DNA of 64,000 bases. Origin: Leifsonia sp. ku-ls (GTDB taxonomy: Bacteria; Actinomycetota; Actinomycetes; Actinomycetales; Microbacteriaceae). Both the position numbers and the translations under genes were made by a program. Shown here piece by piece: positions 28,630 to 36,496 of this stretch (positions within the stretch are counted from its first letter, which is position 1; every line of letters begins with the position of its first letter). Where the stretch lies: contig QKXI01000001.1 of assembly GCA_003367665.1 (NCBI GenBank), positions 1-64,000 of the forward strand, read 5' to 3'. The notes under the pieces are model-generated. The model made no database searches. It saw nothing but the letters and a program-made list of their open reading frames with translations, and was not told the DNA's origin.

Positions 28630-28687
28630 GCGGCGCACGCCTTGGAGGAGGCCGCGAAGCGTGTGGGTGGCCGCTATGCGTCGGCTG

Positions 28688-29202
28688 TCAGGCTCCACCG
28701 TGTTGCGAGGGCGCCGTCAGCATCGTGATCGATCCAGGGTACACGTCGGCGACGGCGAACACCCCGTAGGCGCCGCGGGCGCCGTCCGGCACGAGCGGAT
28801 ACCCGGGCGCCGCGACGACGAGCAGCTCGGCGCTGGTGTGGTCGTCGAGCGCGAGGGATCCGAGCCGGTCCGGGTCGTTCCAGCCGGCCACCTGGTCGAC
28901 GCCGGATCCGACGGACACGCCGCCGACCGTGCCGACCCGGACTCCGCCCTCATGCGCGGTGCGCGCGGAGAGCGACCACACCGGGTGGACCACCGCATCC
29001 GCCTGGACCGACGCGCCGTAGTGGTGTTCCAGGATCGTCACCTCGCCTCGCTCGCCGGGTCCGCGGACGCCCCGGTCGGCGTGGAAGGTGCGGACCGCGA
29101 CCCGGACGGCGACGACGGCGGTCCCCCGGCCGGCGCCCCCGCGCATCCGGCGATCCCGACGATCAGTGCGATTGCCACAGAAATCGCGCCCCACCTGCGC
29201 AT
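28688..29202 (-). pseudogene. Lipoprotein gene with an apparent -1 frameshift
   Basis: An ATG at 29202, after a G-rich ribosome site, encodes MRRWGAISVAIALIVGIAGC, a lipoprotein signal with lipobox IAGC (Cys20), then a Pro/Ser/Gly linker of about 30 residues that stops at TGA 29040-29038. The adjoining -1 frame continues directly (VTILEHHYGASVQADAVVHP...) with good coding composition to a stop at 28688. A one-base insertion at the AGG-TGA junction would join them into a lipoprotein of about 171 residues. Alternatively a GTG overlapping the TGA (GTGA) could restart translation. I do not recognise the family. Confidence 0.55.
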
Positions 29203-29233
29203 GATGTCCCCCCGACGGTCTCGTGCCCCGCCA

Positions 29234-30316
29234 TCATCTCGCGGCGATCAGCGCATCCGCCTTCCGGCGCGCCCACTCCTCGGCGTGCGCGAGCGAGTCG
29301 CGCGTCAGCTCCCCCGAGGGCACGTGGGCGTCGACCACGCGCTCGACCGTCTCCAGGATGTCGAGGTACCCGATCGCTCCGGCGTGGAAGGCGGCGACCG
29401 CCTGCTCGTTGGCCGCGTTTAACACGGCGGGATAGGTGCCGGAGGCCATGCCGACCTTCTTGGCGAGCCGCACGGCCGGGAACGCCTCGTCGTCGAGCGG
29501 CTCGAACGTCCACGTGTGCGCCGTCGACCAGTCCAAAGGCGTCCCGACGCCTGCGACCCGGTCCGGCCAGCCGAGGCCGAGCGAGATGGGCAGCCGCATG
29601 TCCGGGGGCGAGGCCTGGGCGATGGTCGAGCCGTCGACGAACTCCACCATCGAGTGGATGACGGACTGCGGGTGCACGGTGACGTCGATCCGGTCGTACG
29701 GCACGTCGAAGAGCAGGTGCGCCTCGATCACCTCGAGGCCCTTGTTCACCAGCGTCGAGGAGTTCGTCGTGACGACGAGTCCCATGTCCCAGGTGGGGTG
29801 CGCGAGCGCCTCCTGCGGGGTCACGTCCCGCAGCGACGCACGCGACCGCCCGCGGAAGGGGCCTCCGGACGCGGTGAGCACCAGCCGCCGGACCTCCTCC
29901 GGCGCGCCGGCGCGCAGCGCCTGCGCGATCGCCGAGTGCTCCGAGTCGACGGGCACGATCTGTCCTGGTGCCGCGGCGCGCTTCACCAGGCCGCCGCCGA
30001 CGATGAGCGACTCCTTGTTGGCGAGCGCGAGCATCGCGCCGGTCTCCAGGGCGGCCAGGGTCGGCCCGAGCCCGACGGAGCCGGTGATGCCGTTGAGCAC
30101 CACGTCCGCCTCGACCGAGCGCACGAGCAGCTCGGCGTCGTCCGCGCCCAGGGCCGTGTCCACCACGCCGAACCGCTCCGCCTGCGCGGCCAGCTGGTCG
30201 GCGTTGCGACCGGCGCTCAGGCCGACGACGCGGAACCGGTCCGGGTTCGCCGCGATGACGTCGAGCGCCTGCGTCCCGATGGAACCGGTGGACCCGAGGA
30301 TGATGACTCTGCGCAC
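29234..30316 (-). CDS. dxr: 1-deoxy-D-xylulose 5-phosphate reductoisomerase
   Basis: The 360-residue enzyme catalyses the committed step of the MEP pathway, from DXP to methylerythritol phosphate with NADPH. The nucleotide loop GSTGSIGTQ is at residues 8-16. [10 protein letters not shown] and [10 protein letters not shown] are substrate and metal-binding segments, and MVEFVDGS is the late conserved loop. The GTG start is 6 nt after TACGAT. It is the first gene of the dxr, lipoprotein, rseP, ispG series. Confidence 0.97.
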   Translation of the reverse strand: MRRVIILGSTGSIGTQALDVIAANPDRFRVVGLSAGRNADQLAAQAERFGVVDTALGADDAELLVRSVEADVVLNGITGSVGLGPTLAALETGAMLALANKESLIVGGGLVKRAAAPGQIVPVDSEHSAIAQALRAGAPEEVRRLVLTASGGPFRGRSRASLRDVTPQEALAHPTWDMGLVVTTNSSTLVNKGLEVIEAHLLFDVPYDRIDVTVHPQSVIHSMVEFVDGSTIAQASPPDMRLPISLGLGWPDRVAGVGTPLDWSTAHTWTFEPLDDEAFPAVRLAKKVGMASGTYPAVLNAANEQAVAAFHAGAIGYLDILETVERVVDAHVPSGELTRDSLAHAEEWARRKADALIAAR

Positions 30317-30322
30317 GAGGCC

Positions 30323-30328
30323 ATCGTA
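30323..30328 (-). promoter_or_regulatory. Leaderless-type -10 element of dxr
   Basis: TACGAT on the minus strand, 6 nt before the dxr GTG. Confidence 0.5.
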
Positions 30329-30552
30329 CGCACGGCGTCAGGAGCCGAGGGCGGAGCACGGGGTGTCGTTCTGTCCGCACCGTCCGACGCCCCGTCGCGC
30401 CGGAAGGCCGGGTGCTCAGCGAGAAGCGGTGAAGAGTCCTGCGACGCGAAACGGCATGATGCTCGTGTCGAGCGCCAGGCGAAGCCGTCGGGATCGTCGT
30501 ATTCTGGCGAGACGACCGGCGGAAACCAGTGCGCCGAAGGAGGGGCCCCGGA

Positions 30553-30566
30553 CCTTCGGCCGAAGG
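30553..30566 (-). terminator. GC-rich palindrome downstream of the small secreted protein gene
   Basis: CCTTCGGCCGAAGG is a perfect 14-bp palindrome flanked by GGGGCC and GGCCCC, giving a larger imperfect hairpin 58 bp after the stop at 30624. The rest of the 307-bp gap (30317-30623) contains no gene that I can support. Confidence 0.4.
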
Positions 30567-30623
30567 CCCCCCGAAATGCGCGGCCGCATGGTCCGCCCGT
30601 CGGCGGGGCAGCCGGGGCAACGA

Positions 30624-30944
30624 TCACCGCGAGATCGAGACCACCGTTTGCAGCGCGTTCGGGAAGGTGATCATCTTGGTCGCTTCGACCACGTAGGTCG
30701 TTCCCGTGGCCAGCTTCACGGTTGTCCTCCTGGTGCCTGCGGCCACGGAACGGATGTTTCCCTGGCTGATGGTGAGTGTTCCTGTGCCGTCATAACCGAT
30801 CGGCGTGCCGTCGCCCCGCTTCATGCACACCCCGGTCGAGGTGCATCCCGGCGCCGTCCACGTGATGGCCGCTTCCGCGCTCAAGGGCGTCGAGACCGCT
30901 AGAACCGCGGCGAGCCCTACGGCGGCGATGATCTTCTTCTTCAT
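30624..30944 (-). CDS. Small secreted protein of unknown function
   Basis: The 106-residue precursor has a clear Sec signal (MKKKIIAAVGLAAVLAVSTP, cleavage probably after AEA near residue 25), leaving about 80 residues of mature protein rich in Thr and beta-prone sequence, with two Cys residues about six apart (APGCTSTGVCMK) that could form a disulfide. A GAGGACAC ribosome site precedes the ATG. Lys/Met/Ile content and weaker third-position GC make it look less native than its neighbours, so recent acquisition is possible. I do not recognise the family. Confidence 0.75.
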   Translation of the reverse strand: MKKKIIAAVGLAAVLAVSTPLSAEAAITWTAPGCTSTGVCMKRGDGTPIGYDGTGTLTISQGNIRSVAAGTRRTTVKLATGTTYVVEATKMITFPNALQTVVSISR

Positions 30945-31022
30945 GTGTCCTCATTTCCGTACCATTCCAGCACGGATTCAGGATACGAATCAGAAATACA
31001 CGTAGTACAGAGTGATCGAGCC

Positions 31023-32003
31023 CTATTTCGTGGACTTCAAAATGTCCACGACGAAGACCATCGTGTCCGTGCCCTTGATCTCACCGTTGCCGGCGCTGCC
31101 GTAGCCGTCTGCGGGCGGGATCACGACGATCACCTGCGAGCCGACCTTCTGCCCGACGAGAGCCTTGGTGAAGCCCGCCACGAACCCCGAGGCGACATTG
31201 GTGTAAGGCGTCCCCCGCGACCACGTCGAGTCGAACATCTGACCGTTTCGCCAGAGGACGCCCTTGTACTGGATCGTGACCGTATCCGTCGAGGCCACCG
31301 TTGCGCCGTCGCCCTGCTTGAGCTCGGCGATCTTGGTCTCCGTCGGCGGGTCGGTCTTCGGGACGGTGATGCTCGGCTCGCCCGTCTTGGCGTCGAGGGT
31401 GACCTTCGGGAAGTCCGCGGGCGGCGTGACGGCCTTGCCGGTCGCACGCGTCTGGGCCAGGTCGACCAGGTCGGCGACGAAGACGACGCTGTCCTTGTCG
31501 GTGAGGTTCACCTGGGACAGGTTCTGGTTGCCGAAGGCGCTCGCGGCCGGCGCGGTCAGCACGACGCGGGAGCCCAGGTGGAGGCACTCGACCGCGCGCA
31601 CCAGGCCGGGGATGAACGTCTTGTCGTCGACCTTGACCATCGCGGTGGCGGACCCGTCGAAGCCCTGGGCGGGCGAGAGCTCCTTGCCCGTCGTGCCATT
31701 GTACGCGGCGAGGGCGATGTCGACGTTCGACCCGCTCTTCACCACGGCGCCCTTCCCGGTGATGACCACGGTGCGCTCGACGTCCTTCGCCTTCAGCGGG
31801 CTGTCGAAGGTGACCTTCGGCGCGGCGCCGAAGTCTCCGGAGACGGTGACCGACTTCGACGTCGCGCCGGAGCCGACGTTCTGACACGTGCCCGCCGCCG
31901 GCGTGGACGTCGAGGACGTCTCGCCCGAGCTGCAGGCGGCGAGTCCGGCGACGAGGAGGGCCGCGGACGCGGTCGCGGTCAGGGCCTTGAGAGAGGTACG
32001 CAC
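31023..32003 (-). CDS. FKBP-type peptidyl-prolyl isomerase lipoprotein
   Basis: The 326-residue lipoprotein has lipobox LAAC (Cys24) and a Ser/Thr linker, then two FKBP-like regions. The first (about residues 50-190) is divergent, and the second (about 210-326) has the clear signature VTIQYKGVLWRNGQMFDSTW and GSQVIVVIPPADGYG. It probably assists folding of exported proteins at the outer face of the membrane. I chose the GTG at 32003, which gives a proper lipoprotein signal; the frame extends further upstream, but only as antisense to the aminotransferase gene. Confidence 0.88.
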   Translation of the reverse strand: MRTSLKALTATASAALLVAGLAACSSGETSSTSTPAAGTCQNVGSGATSKSVTVSGDFGAAPKVTFDSPLKAKDVERTVVITGKGAVVKSGSNVDIALAAYNGTTGKELSPAQGFDGSATAMVKVDDKTFIPGLVRAVECLHLGSRVVLTAPAASAFGNQNLSQVNLTDKDSVVFVADLVDLAQTRATGKAVTPPADFPKVTLDAKTGEPSITVPKTDPPTETKIAELKQGDGATVASTDTVTIQYKGVLWRNGQMFDSTWSRGTPYTNVASGFVAGFTKALVGQKVGSQVIVVIPPADGYGSAGNGEIKGTDTMVFVVDILKSTK

Positions 32004-32074
32004 GGTCGTCCATCCTGCCCTATCCGCCTCCGCCGAAGCTGACAGCGGCGAATGGGTCCGCTGAATCGGCCGCC

Positions 32075-32080
32075 TACGAT
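32075..32080 (+). promoter_or_regulatory. Leaderless-type -10 element of gabT copy 1
   Basis: TACGAT, 7 nt before the ATG at 32088. This supports 32088 over the in-frame ATG at 32079, which overlaps the hexamer. Confidence 0.45.
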
Positions 32081-32087
32081 GGAAGAC

Positions 32088-33425
32088 ATGATCCGCGAAT
32101 TCTCCGTGCCCCAGTCCCGCCATCTCGTGACAGAGCTGCCCGGCCCGCGGTCGCTCGAACTGCAGCAGCGTCGCGTCGCCGCGGTGAGCCGCGGCGCGGG
32201 CACGCTCGCGAACATCTACATGGAGTCCGGGTCTGGCGCCATCCTGGTGGACGTCGACGGCAACCGGCTGATCGACCTGGGCTGCGGCATCGGCGTCACC
32301 ACCATCGGCCACGCGCACCCCGCCGTCGCCGCGGCCGCCGCGGAGCAGGCGGCGAAGCTGACGCACACGCTGTTCACCGTGACGCCCTACGAGAACTACG
32401 TCGCCGTCGCCGAGAAGCTGGCGGAGATCACGCCCGGCGACTTCGAGAAGCACAGCATCCTGGTCAACTCCGGCGCGGAAGCGGTCGAGAATGCGGTCAA
32501 GATCGCGCGGAAGTACACCGGCCGGCGCGCCATCGCGACACTGGACCACGCCTTCCACGGCCGCACCAACCTGACCATGGCGATGACCTACCGGCCGTGG
32601 CCGGAGCGCGCGGGCATGGGGCCGTTCCCCGGCGAGATCTACAGCCTCCCGATCAGCTACCCGTTCCGCGACCCGGAGGGGATGACGGGCGAGGAGGCCG
32701 CAGAGCGGACGATCGACTACATCCGCACCCACATCGGCGCAACCGAGCTGGCCGCCCTGTTCGTCGAGCCGATCCAGGGCGACGGCGGCATCATCATCCC
32801 GGCGCCCGGCTACTTCGCGCGCCTGGCCGAGTTCTGCGCGGAGAACGGGATCGTCTTCGTCGCCGACGAGATCCAGGCCGGCATCGGGCGCACCGGCACG
32901 TGGTACTCCATCGAGCATCACGGCGTCGTCCCCGACCTCGTCACCAGCGCGAAGGGCATCGCGGGCGGCTTCCCGCTCGCCGCCGTCACCGGCCGCGCCG
33001 AGATCATGGACGCGGTGCAGCCCGGCGGCATCGGAGGCACCTTCGGCGGCAACCCGGTGTCGACGGCGGCCGCCCTCGCGGTGTTCCAGGCGTTCGAGGA
33101 CGAGGACCTCCTCGGCGAGGCGCGCCGCGTCGAGAAGGCCCTGCTGGCGCGGATCGGCGACTGGGCCGAGCGCTTCCCGGTCGTCGGCGAGGTGCGTGGA
33201 AAAGGCGCGATGTTCGGCGTCGAGCTGGTCAAGCCCGGCACGAAGACGCCCAACCCGGAGGCGCTGCAGGCGGTGCTCGGCCACGCCACGCGCAACGGGG
33301 TGATCCCGCTCGACGCGGGCAGCTGGGACAGCGTGCTGCGGCTGCTGCCGTCGGTCGTCATCAGCGAGGAGCTCATCGACGACGCGGCGACCGTGCTGGA
33401 GGAGGCGCTGGGGCGCCTGGGTTGA
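32088..33425 (+). CDS. gabT: 4-aminobutyrate (or 5-aminovalerate) aminotransferase, copy 1
   Basis: The 445-residue class III PLP aminotransferase has the PLP lysine K289 in SAKGIAGGFPLAAVTG, with LVNSGAEAVENAVKIARKYTG and FVADEIQAGIGRTGTW as cofactor-binding segments. It transfers the amino group of an omega-amino acid such as GABA to 2-oxoglutarate. A close paralogue lies 3 kb downstream; the two share long identical blocks but differ around the substrate entrance (HGVVPDLVTSAKG against FGVVPDLVLSAKG). No succinate-semialdehyde dehydrogenase is adjacent. Starts at 32079 or 32052 are possible. Confidence 0.9.
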   Translation: MIREFSVPQSRHLVTELPGPRSLELQQRRVAAVSRGAGTLANIYMESGSGAILVDVDGNRLIDLGCGIGVTTIGHAHPAVAAAAAEQAAKLTHTLFTVTPYENYVAVAEKLAEITPGDFEKHSILVNSGAEAVENAVKIARKYTGRRAIATLDHAFHGRTNLTMAMTYRPWPERAGMGPFPGEIYSLPISYPFRDPEGMTGEEAAERTIDYIRTHIGATELAALFVEPIQGDGGIIIPAPGYFARLAEFCAENGIVFVADEIQAGIGRTGTWYSIEHHGVVPDLVTSAKGIAGGFPLAAVTGRAEIMDAVQPGGIGGTFGGNPVSTAAALAVFQAFEDEDLLGEARRVEKALLARIGDWAERFPVVGEVRGKGAMFGVELVKPGTKTPNPEALQAVLGHATRNGVIPLDAGSWDSVLRLLPSVVISEELIDDAATVLEEALGRLG

Positions 33426-33525
33426 CGGCCGTGCAGCCGATTCCGGCCAGCACACATATTGCTTTGCAGATCGGTGCGCTAGCGTGCCCCCATCCATTCC
33501 CGGCCACGTGAGGATGTGACCTCCG

Positions 33526-34380
33526 ATGCGGCTCCCCCGCCTGCGTCTGATCGCCGCGGCGACCGCCGCGTCGGCCGCGCTCGCCCTGGTGCCGGCCGCC
33601 GCGCTCGCCGAGCCGGCCACGCCGTTCTACCCCGGCTACATCATCAGCGACGACAGCTTCTACAACCCCGACGCGATGACCGTCGGGCAGATCCAGTCCT
33701 TCCTGGAGGAACGCAGCTGCCACCCGAAGGACGGCGTCCCGTGCCTGTCCGACTTCCGGATGAACACGCCCGCGCAGGCCGCCTCCGCCGAGCGCTGCGC
33801 GGCGATCCCGGCCCGCAAGAAGGAGGCGGCGAGCAGCATCATCGCCCGGGTCGCGAAGGCGTGCACGGTCAGCCCGCGCGTGCTGCTGGTGCTGCTGCAG
33901 AAGGAGCAGTCGCTCCTGACCGCGCCCAGCGCCAAAGGGTACGAACGGGCCACCGGGTACGCCTGCCCGGACACGGCGGACTGCGACGCGCGCTACTTCG
34001 GCTTCTTCAACCAGGTGTACCGGGCGGCGTGGCAGTTCCGGGAGTACACGGTCCACCCCGCGGACTGGCGGTACAAGGTCGGCGCGAACCGCATCCAGTA
34101 CCACCCGGACGCCACGTGCGGCTCCAGCGAGGTCACCATCCTGAACCAGGCGACCGCCAACCTGTACAACTACACGCCCTACCAGCCGAACGACGCGACC
34201 CTGAAGGAGCCGAAGGGACCGGGCGGCGACTGCTCGGCGTACGGCAACCTCAACTTCTCGCGGCTCTACACCGCTTGGTTCGGCTCGCCGCTGTCCGTCC
34301 GCTACACCGGGCTGGTCGACGGGTGTCTGGTGTACCGGAACGGGTTCGGCTGCGACCAGCGCAGCCCGCTGCTCCCGTGA
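33526..34380 (+). CDS. Secreted protein, possibly lysozyme-like
   Basis: The 284-residue precursor has a Sec signal (cleavage probably after ALA, near residue 28) and a mature part with about ten cysteines. The segment LLVLLQKEQSLLTAPSAKGY, followed later by FGFFNQVYRAAWQFREY, resembles lysozyme-like or lytic-transglycosylase-type helices with a catalytic Glu, and similar domains occur in actinobacterial surface proteins. I therefore suggest cell-wall binding or cleavage, at low certainty. A TAGCGT hexamer about 45 nt upstream may be its -10. Confidence 0.65.
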   Translation: MRLPRLRLIAAATAASAALALVPAAALAEPATPFYPGYIISDDSFYNPDAMTVGQIQSFLEERSCHPKDGVPCLSDFRMNTPAQAASAERCAAIPARKKEAASSIIARVAKACTVSPRVLLVLLQKEQSLLTAPSAKGYERATGYACPDTADCDARYFGFFNQVYRAAWQFREYTVHPADWRYKVGANRIQYHPDATCGSSEVTILNQATANLYNYTPYQPNDATLKEPKGPGGDCSAYGNLNFSRLYTAWFGSPLSVRYTGLVDGCLVYRNGFGCDQRSPLLP

Positions 34381-34414
34381 CGACCGCATGCCGTGAGCGG
34401 AATACGGCCTCGCC

Positions 34415-34420
34415 TACTGT
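34415..34420 (+). promoter_or_regulatory. Leaderless-type -10 element of the plsC-like gene
   Basis: TACTGT, 6 nt before the GTG at 34427. Confidence 0.45.
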
Positions 34421-34426
34421 CGGAAC

Positions 34427-35185
34427 GTGAGCATCGACCCGCCCGACGATGACGTCGCCGCGCTGCAGCGCCCCGGCGCGCTGTACTTCGCCGGCCGGAT
34501 CCTCATGGCGCCGCTGCTGAAGCTCGTCTACCGGCCGCGCGTGATCGGCCGCAGGAACGTTCCGAAACACGGCAAGGTCATCCTCGCCAGCAACCACCTG
34601 TCGTTCATCGACTCCGTCGTCATCCCGATGACCGCTCCCCGCCGGGTGCAGTTCCTGGCGAAGTCGAGCTACTTCGAGGGCAGCGGCGTGAAGGGACGCG
34701 TCTCCCGCGCCTTCTTCACGGCGATCGGCGCGGTCGGCGTCAAGCGGGGCGCGGGGGCTGCGGCGCAGGAGGCGCTCGACCAGTCGCGCCGCATCATCGA
34801 CACCGGCGCCGCGTTCGCGCTGTACCCGGAGGGCACGCGCTCGCTCGACGGCCGCCTGTACAAGGGCCGCACCGGGATCGGCTGGCTCGCCCTCACCACG
34901 GGTGCGGTCGTCGTCCCCGTCGGTCTCATCGGGACCGACCGCATGCAGCCGGTCGGCGCGAAGTTCCCCAAGCCCCACCGGATCACCGTGGCCTTCGGCG
35001 AACCGCTCGACCTCTCGCACTTCGGGCCGCCCGAGTCCGGGCGGGCACGACGCCAGGCGACCGACGCGATCATGGCGGCCATCCACGACCTCACCGGGCA
35101 GGAGCTGGCGGGCGTCTACAACGAAGCGCCGCCCGCGAGCGCGGTCGAGCGGGTGAAGCGGGCGCTGCGTCCGGAGCGGCTCTGA
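34427..35185 (+). CDS. plsC: 1-acyl-sn-glycerol-3-phosphate acyltransferase
   Basis: The 252-residue acyltransferase carries the catalytic NHxxxxD box in ASNHLSFIDSVV, the acceptor-phosphate motif YPEGTRS and the late VVPVGLIGTDRM segment. It acylates lysophosphatidate to phosphatidate in phospholipid synthesis at the inner membrane face. Actinobacterial genomes often contain several PlsC-like proteins, so acceptor specificity may differ. Single gene, GTG start, no operon partner. Confidence 0.9.
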   Translation: MSIDPPDDDVAALQRPGALYFAGRILMAPLLKLVYRPRVIGRRNVPKHGKVILASNHLSFIDSVVIPMTAPRRVQFLAKSSYFEGSGVKGRVSRAFFTAIGAVGVKRGAGAAAQEALDQSRRIIDTGAAFALYPEGTRSLDGRLYKGRTGIGWLALTTGAVVVPVGLIGTDRMQPVGAKFPKPHRITVAFGEPLDLSHFGPPESGRARRQATDAIMAAIHDLTGQELAGVYNEAPPASAVERVKRALRPERL

Positions 35186-35207
35186 GCTCGTTGCCCGCGG
35201 CGGGGAA

Positions 35208-35684
35208 TCAGGCGGGATCGGTGTGGGATTTGGCGCGGTAGGTGCGCGCCTTCTGGCGGTTGCCGCAGACGCCCATGCTGCACCACTGGCGGGAGCCGTT
35301 GCGCGACTCGTCGTAGAAGGCCCAGCGGCAGTCCTCTCCGCCGCACAGACGGACGCGCCCGAGCTTCCCCTGGATCTGCAGCACGACCGCGCTCGCCAGC
35401 GCGGCCTCCGCCGCGGTGCGCGCGCTCAGGCCGACGCCGGTGGGGCCCGCGGAGACCGGGAGGGCGAGCTCGGGCAGCGGCGCGTCCTCCCCGTCGACGA
35501 TCGCGCGCAGGGCGTCGCGCAGCTCCTGGGCCTCCCGCCGCTCCCCCGGCGCCACGCCGTGCTCGGCGGCCCAGCGGCGGAGGCCGGCGTCGTCGGTGAG
35601 CTGGTCGGTGTCGTCCTCGACGTCCAGCGTGTTGAGGAAGTCGACCAGGAGGCCCGGGCCGAGATCGGGTGCATTCGTACGCAT
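35208..35684 (-). CDS. CGNR zinc-finger transcriptional regulator
   Basis: The 158-residue protein has an N-terminal ABATE-like domain (LGPGLLVDFLNTLDVEDDTD) and a C-terminal CGNR zinc finger: CGGEDCRWAF, then RQWCSMGVCGNRQKARTY, supplying four cysteines. These proteins are thought to bind DNA through the treble-clef-like finger and to sense a small molecule with the ABATE domain. It is divergent from a 73-codon gene, and the 67-bp gap contains GTAACC/GGTTAC inverted repeats that are probable operators. Confidence 0.88.
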   Translation of the reverse strand: MRTNAPDLGPGLLVDFLNTLDVEDDTDQLTDDAGLRRWAAEHGVAPGERREAQELRDALRAIVDGEDAPLPELALPVSAGPTGVGLSARTAAEAALASAVVLQIQGKLGRVRLCGGEDCRWAFYDESRNGSRQWCSMGVCGNRQKARTYRAKSHTDPA

Positions 35685-35750
35685 ATAACCATTGTAACCC
35701 GATAGCGGGTTACGGTACGCTGTAACCAGTCAACGCAGATAGGTGGTTAT
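35685..35750. promoter_or_regulatory. Operator cluster of GTAACC/GGTTAC half-sites
   Basis: GTAACCC-N6-GGGTTAC (35694-35713) is a perfect inverted repeat. Further half-sites are ATAACC (35685-35690), TGTAACC (35721-35727) and GGTTAT (35745-35750). A TTGTAA/TACGCT -35/-10 pair with a 17-bp spacer (35693-35698, 35716-35721) encloses the central palindrome. Confidence 0.6.
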
Positions 35751-35751
35751 C

Positions 35752-35973
35752 ATGCATCCGCTGTCGTCCTGGTCCCTCTCCCTCTTCCAACTCGCCGAGC
35801 GCGAACGCGAGGCGGCCCTCCTGCGGGCGCAGCGCGACTCGGGCATCGAGCAGCCGGAGCCGCTCACGCGCGACGAGCGCTGGCGCGCCGCCATCCAGCG
35901 CTGGGCGGCGGCCGACCCGCAGCAGCTCCCGGCTCCCGGGGCGCCCTCCAGCCCGCGGCTGCGCGACGCCTGA
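35752..35973 (+). CDS. Small hypothetical protein divergent from the CGNR regulator
   Basis: The 73-residue protein begins MHPLSSWSLSLFQLAERERE and is helical and charged, with no signal peptide or obvious domain. An in-frame GTG at 35743 would add three residues; the ATG at 35752 has GGTGG upstream. It shares a promoter region and probable operators with the CGNR regulator, so it is likely the regulator's main target, unless the adjacent OsmC gene is also involved. The family is not recognised. Confidence 0.65.
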   Translation: MHPLSSWSLSLFQLAEREREAALLRAQRDSGIEQPEPLTRDERWRAAIQRWAAADPQQLPAPGAPSSPRLRDA

Positions 35974-35985
35974 GCCGCGCGCCGG

Positions 35986-36459
35986 TCAGGCGAGCGTGAC
36001 CGTCTCGGGGACGTGGTGCACCGGGAAGTTCACGCTCGCCGCGATGAAGCACTTCTCGGCGGCCGGAGCGTGCAGCGCGTCGGCGAGCTCGCGCTGGGCG
36101 GGGTCGGCGATGGTCACCCGCGGGCGCAGGGTCGCCTGGGTGAAGTGACCACCCCCGTTCGCGGTCTGCTCCATCGTGCCGGTGGCCGCGTCCGTGTAGC
36201 CGACCACGACCAGCCCGGCCCGCGCCGCCTCGGCCAGGTAGCTGAGCATGTGGCACTGCGCGAGCGCGGCCAGCAGCAGCTCCTCCGGGTTCCAGCGGTC
36301 GCGGTCGCCGAAGAACACGCGATCGGCCGAGCCCTCGATGGGATGCTTGCCCTCGGCGCTCACGACGTGGTCGCGTCCGTACGCCTTGTACCCGCTCGTG
36401 CCCTCTCCGCGGTTGCCGGTCCACTGCAGGTCGATCGCATACCCGTGCTCGAGCTTCAT
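35986..36459 (-). CDS. OsmC/Ohr-family peroxide-reducing protein
   Basis: The 157-residue protein has the OsmC layout with two separated cysteines, in LLAALAQCHMLSYL and AAEKCFIAASVNF, which form the redox couple that reduces organic hydroperoxides. The DRDRWNPEELLLAAL segment is diagnostic. It probably acts in the cytoplasm with lipoyl or mycothiol-type reductants. It converges with the 73-residue ORF 12 bp away. A GAGAAT hexamer lies 6 nt before the ATG. Confidence 0.9.
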   Translation of the reverse strand: MKLEHGYAIDLQWTGNRGEGTSGYKAYGRDHVVSAEGKHPIEGSADRVFFGDRDRWNPEELLLAALAQCHMLSYLAEAARAGLVVVGYTDAATGTMEQTANGGGHFTQATLRPRVTIADPAQRELADALHAPAAEKCFIAASVNFPVHHVPETVTLA

Positions 36460-36496
36460 GCTCCGATTCTCGCACCCCGGTTAGACTCGGATCACC

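Noticed and set aside
31023-33620. A single 865-codon protein ending in the FKBP domain
   Set aside because: The first 540 codons are antisense to the aminotransferase; the lipoprotein signal at 32003 marks the real start.
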